Part shown: positions 39,703-41,282 of the stretch, in pieces
Layout: every line of letters begins with the position of its first letter
How positions within the stretch are numbered: the first letter of the stretch is position 1
Assembly (NCBI GenBank): GCA_964509885.1
Contig: CAZDZL010000035.1
Coordinates: 1-41,282 of the forward strand
Source: Palsa-1447 sp964509885
GTDB taxonomy: Bacteria > Verrucomicrobiota > Verrucomicrobiia > Opitutales > Opitutaceae
Direction of reading: 5' to 3'
Length of the DNA: 41,282 bases
The notes under the pieces: model-generated
The model's input: only the letters and a program-made list of their open reading frames with translations
Told to the model about the DNA's origin: nothing
Databases searched by the model: none
Program-made: the position numbers and the translations under genes

Positions 39703-39930
39703 ATGCTTAAGACCATCTCCAAGATCGGCAACTCCCAGGGAATCATCTTCGACTCCGCGCTCATGGAACTCGCGCACATGCGCACGGGCGACGAGGTGAA
39801 CGTGGAAGTGCACTCGGGCGGCACAATCACCATCACGCCGCTGCGCAAGGAGCCCTCGCAGCAGGAGGTCTCGGCGACCATCAAGCGCACCATGAAGGAC
39901 TATGAGCGCACCTTGCGCCGCCTGGCGTGA
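39703..39930 (+). CDS. AbrB/MazE-type antitoxin
   Basis: 75 residues. The swapped-hairpin (SpoVT-AbrB) DNA-binding fold is recognisable: MLKTISKIGNSQGIIFDSAL, then LMELAHMRTGDEVNVEVHSGG and ITITPL. A charged C-terminal helix (EVSATIKRTMKDYERTLRRLA) probably neutralises the toxin. It probably binds the palindrome directly upstream. Overlaps the toxin gene by GTGA. Confidence 0.88.
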   Translation: MLKTISKIGNSQGIIFDSALMELAHMRTGDEVNVEVHSGGTITITPLRKEPSQQEVSATIKRTMKDYERTLRRLA

Positions 39931-40343
39931 GCAAGCAGCCCGCCCCATCCTTCTTCCATCTTACCGTAGCCAACGTCCAGGAGATTCACGGCGAGGCGAT
40001 ACGCCTCTATGGCGGTTCAGACGGGATCAGGGAGTCGGCGCTGCTTGAATCTGCCGTGGCCGCGCCTCAGGCGAGCTTCGGCGGGGAGGCCGTCTACACG
40101 GACGTACTCGAGATCGCCGCTGCATATCTCTTTTTTCTTTGCAGAAACCACCCGTTTGTTGACGGAAACAAGCGGACCGCTCTTGGCGCCTGCGTTGTGT
40201 TTCTACGCTTGAATGGCATCGAACCCAACCCGGACGGCCCCGAATGGGAGGAGCTCACTCTCGACGTCGCAGCTTCGAAGCTGAACCGCGAGCAGGCCAC
40301 CGATCGCTTGCGAGCCCTCCTTTCCGGAAAGCCCCGAGCTTGA
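39927..40343 (+). CDS. doc: Doc-type Fic toxin
   Basis: 138 residues from a GTG overlapping the antitoxin stop. The catalytic Fic loop is HPFVDGNKRTALGA (near 70), with Lys where AMPylating Fic proteins have Gly (GNKR, not GNGR): this is the Doc variant, which phosphorylates elongation factor Tu and stops translation. The N-terminal region EIHGEAIRLYGGSDGIRES is also Doc-like. The usual partner of Doc is Phd; here it is an AbrB-type protein. Confidence 0.9.
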   Translation: MSKQPAPSFFHLTVANVQEIHGEAIRLYGGSDGIRESALLESAVAAPQASFGGEAVYTDVLEIAAAYLFFLCRNHPFVDGNKRTALGACVVFLRLNGIEPNPDGPEWEELTLDVAASKLNREQATDRLRALLSGKPRA

Positions 40344-40376
40344 GGCGTCGCGCGAGCGAACGCCACGTTCGGGATG

Positions 40377-40395
40377 CGCCAATTGAAAATTGGCG
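40377..40395. other. Inverted repeat between doc and the DsbA-like gene
   Basis: CGCCAATT and AATTGGCG flank a GAA loop, 33 bases after doc and 64 bases after the stop of the convergent DsbA-like gene on the other strand. It may be a bidirectional transcript end. No T-run. Confidence 0.4.
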
Positions 40396-40458
40396 GTCAA
40401 TGACTTGCGCAGCCTTCTCGGAAATTGCGCCCGACGGTATTTGCCCGAGGTGGAGCGA

Positions 40459-41001
40459 TCACTCGCGCGCCAATGCCGCCAATGTCTCGGCCAGCTCATC
40501 CGACGCCCAGGACCCGTCAAAGCGGACACCATTCACAAAAAACCCCGGGGTCCCGTTCACGCCGCTGCGAACCCCGCCCATGAAGTCGTGACGCACGCGC
40601 TCCCTGTACTTCCTCGCCTCCAGATCGCCCAGGAAGAGCTTGGCGTCCAACTTCAGGCTCGAGGCGGCTTCGACCAGCAACTCCGTCCCAAGATTCGGCT
40701 GATTCTCGTAGAGGAGATCGTGCATCTCCCAGAATTTTCCCTGGCCTGCCGCCGCCTCCGCGGCCTCGGCTGCGGCTTCCGCAAAGGGATGGGCGTTCGT
40801 AAGGGGGAAATTTCGGAAGACGAAACGCAGGCTCGAGCCCATACGGCGCTGGATCTCCTTCACCAACGGATAGGCCTGCCCGCAATAGGGACACTGGTAG
40901 TCGCCGTACTCCACCAGGGTGACGCGGGCGGCGGCGCCGCCAGCGAAATGGTCCGACTTGGTCACCGGCACCGACAACTTTGCTTCCTCGTCTTGGCTCA
41001 T
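40459..41001 (-). CDS. DsbA-like thioredoxin-fold protein, apparently cytoplasmic
   Basis: 180 residues. It belongs to the DsbA/thioredoxin_4 group: an active site CPYC in VEYGDYQCPYCGQAYPL (near 40), and the cis-proline loop VNGTPGFFVNG (near 150). There is no signal peptide or membrane anchor, so it appears to act in the cytoplasm, unlike classical DsbA. ATG overlaps the upstream peroxiredoxin stop (ATGA), so the two are probably coupled. Likely a redox partner or chaperone-type oxidoreductase; the exact substrate is unknown. Converges with doc. Confidence 0.85.
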   Translation of the reverse strand: MSQDEEAKLSVPVTKSDHFAGGAAARVTLVEYGDYQCPYCGQAYPLVKEIQRRMGSSLRFVFRNFPLTNAHPFAEAAAEAAEAAAGQGKFWEMHDLLYENQPNLGTELLVEAASSLKLDAKLFLGDLEARKYRERVRHDFMGGVRSGVNGTPGFFVNGVRFDGSWASDELAETLAALARE

Positions 41002-41282
41002 GAGTCTGTTGCCTTCGCGGGCAACGCCTCCAGGGCCCGCAGGATGCCATCGGCCCCTGGGTTGACGCCCACCGGCGAGACGTACCGCCAGCGGATGATT
41101 CCCTCGCGATCGATGACGAAGAGCGCCCGCTCGGAAAATCCATCGGTTTCACGGTAGACCCCGTAGGCCTTCGCGGTCGCTCCCTTCGGCTCGAAGTCGG
41201 AAAGCAGCGGCAGGTGATACTTGCGATCGCGCGCAAAGGCGAGATGCGACCAGATCCCATCCACCGAGATGCCCATGACCTC
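40998..41282 (-). CDS. Peroxiredoxin (AhpC/TSA family), C-terminal part
   Basis: 94 C-terminal residues; the 5' end runs off the right edge. Marker segments: GISVDGIWSHLAFARD, YHLPLLSDFEPKGATAKAYGVY and ALFVIDREGIIRW, ending in LRALEALPAKATDS. The active-site PxxxTxxC loop is outside the window. No resolving cysteine is visible in the C-terminal part, so a 1-Cys or atypical 2-Cys type is likely. It reduces peroxides; the coupled DsbA-like protein could be its reductant. Confidence 0.87.
   Translation of the reverse strand, partial: EVMGISVDGIWSHLAFARDRKYHLPLLSDFEPKGATAKAYGVYRETDGFSERALFVIDREGIIRWRYVSPVGVNPGADGILRALEALPAKATDS

Overview
Organism and nature of the sequence. The DNA is GC-rich, with strongly GC-biased third codon positions and many GTG starts. 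It comes from a Gram-negative bacterium: there are ADP-heptose (LPS) genes, an OprB-type porin, a TonB/ExbB/ExbD set and Bat proteins. A Minf_1886-family protein, a DUF5069 protein, fused BatD-BatE and gatCAB placed behind pheST all point, by recall of family distributions, to Verrucomicrobiota and probably an Opitutales-like lineage; this is an inference. A run of 100 N at 6794-6893 is a scaffold join, so this is a draft or metagenome assembly. Both window ends cut genes: a BatB/BatC-like gene on the left and a peroxiredoxin gene on the right.

Layout. 1-3593: end of an aerotolerance (Bat) operon. 3590-7777: Nudix and LOG genes facing gluQ, a secreted protein, a DJ-1/PfpI gene and a mog gene both broken by the gap, and a DUF5069 gene. 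7844-8440: RelE-type toxin-antitoxin module. 8537-11243: ten-TPR membrane protein and a MazG-like pyrophosphohydrolase. 11315-11976: sigma-54-type promoter, possible 45-residue ORF and an Hsp20 gene. 12281-15466: rlmJ, then a plus-strand run of DUF4412, metallophosphoesterase and two unknown genes. 15463-20353: DUF192 gene on the minus strand, then a tight operon M24 peptidase-hldA-gmhB-tlyA-nadK. 20350-24791: M16 peptidase, Minf_1886 protein, Fur-family regulator and a Tat-exported superoxide dismutase. 24841-32386: long minus-strand translation operon rpmI-rplT-pheS-pheT-gatC-gatA-gatB with a structured leader. 32586-34281: OprB-type porin and tRNA-Lys, tRNA-Thr, tRNA-Gln. 34715-39589: exbB-exbD-exbD-tonB-TPR-coiled coil-coiled coil operon closed by a strong terminator. 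39680-40343: AbrB-like/Doc toxin-antitoxin module. 40459-41282: cytoplasmic DsbA-like protein and peroxiredoxin.

How the genes work together. Most of the window is housekeeping: translation and tRNA charging, LPS heptose supply, NAD(P) metabolism, rRNA methylation and oxidative defence. The least ordinary locus is the seven-gene TonB operon. It has two ExbD proteins, a TonB with a glutamate in its membrane anchor, a large TPR protein and two small membrane-anchored coiled-coil proteins that I cannot assign to a characterised family. Other points of interest are a probable ribosomal-protein leader RNA before rpmI, a sigma-54-type promoter before hsp20, and two toxin-antitoxin modules whose operator palindromes abut or overlap the antitoxin start codon.
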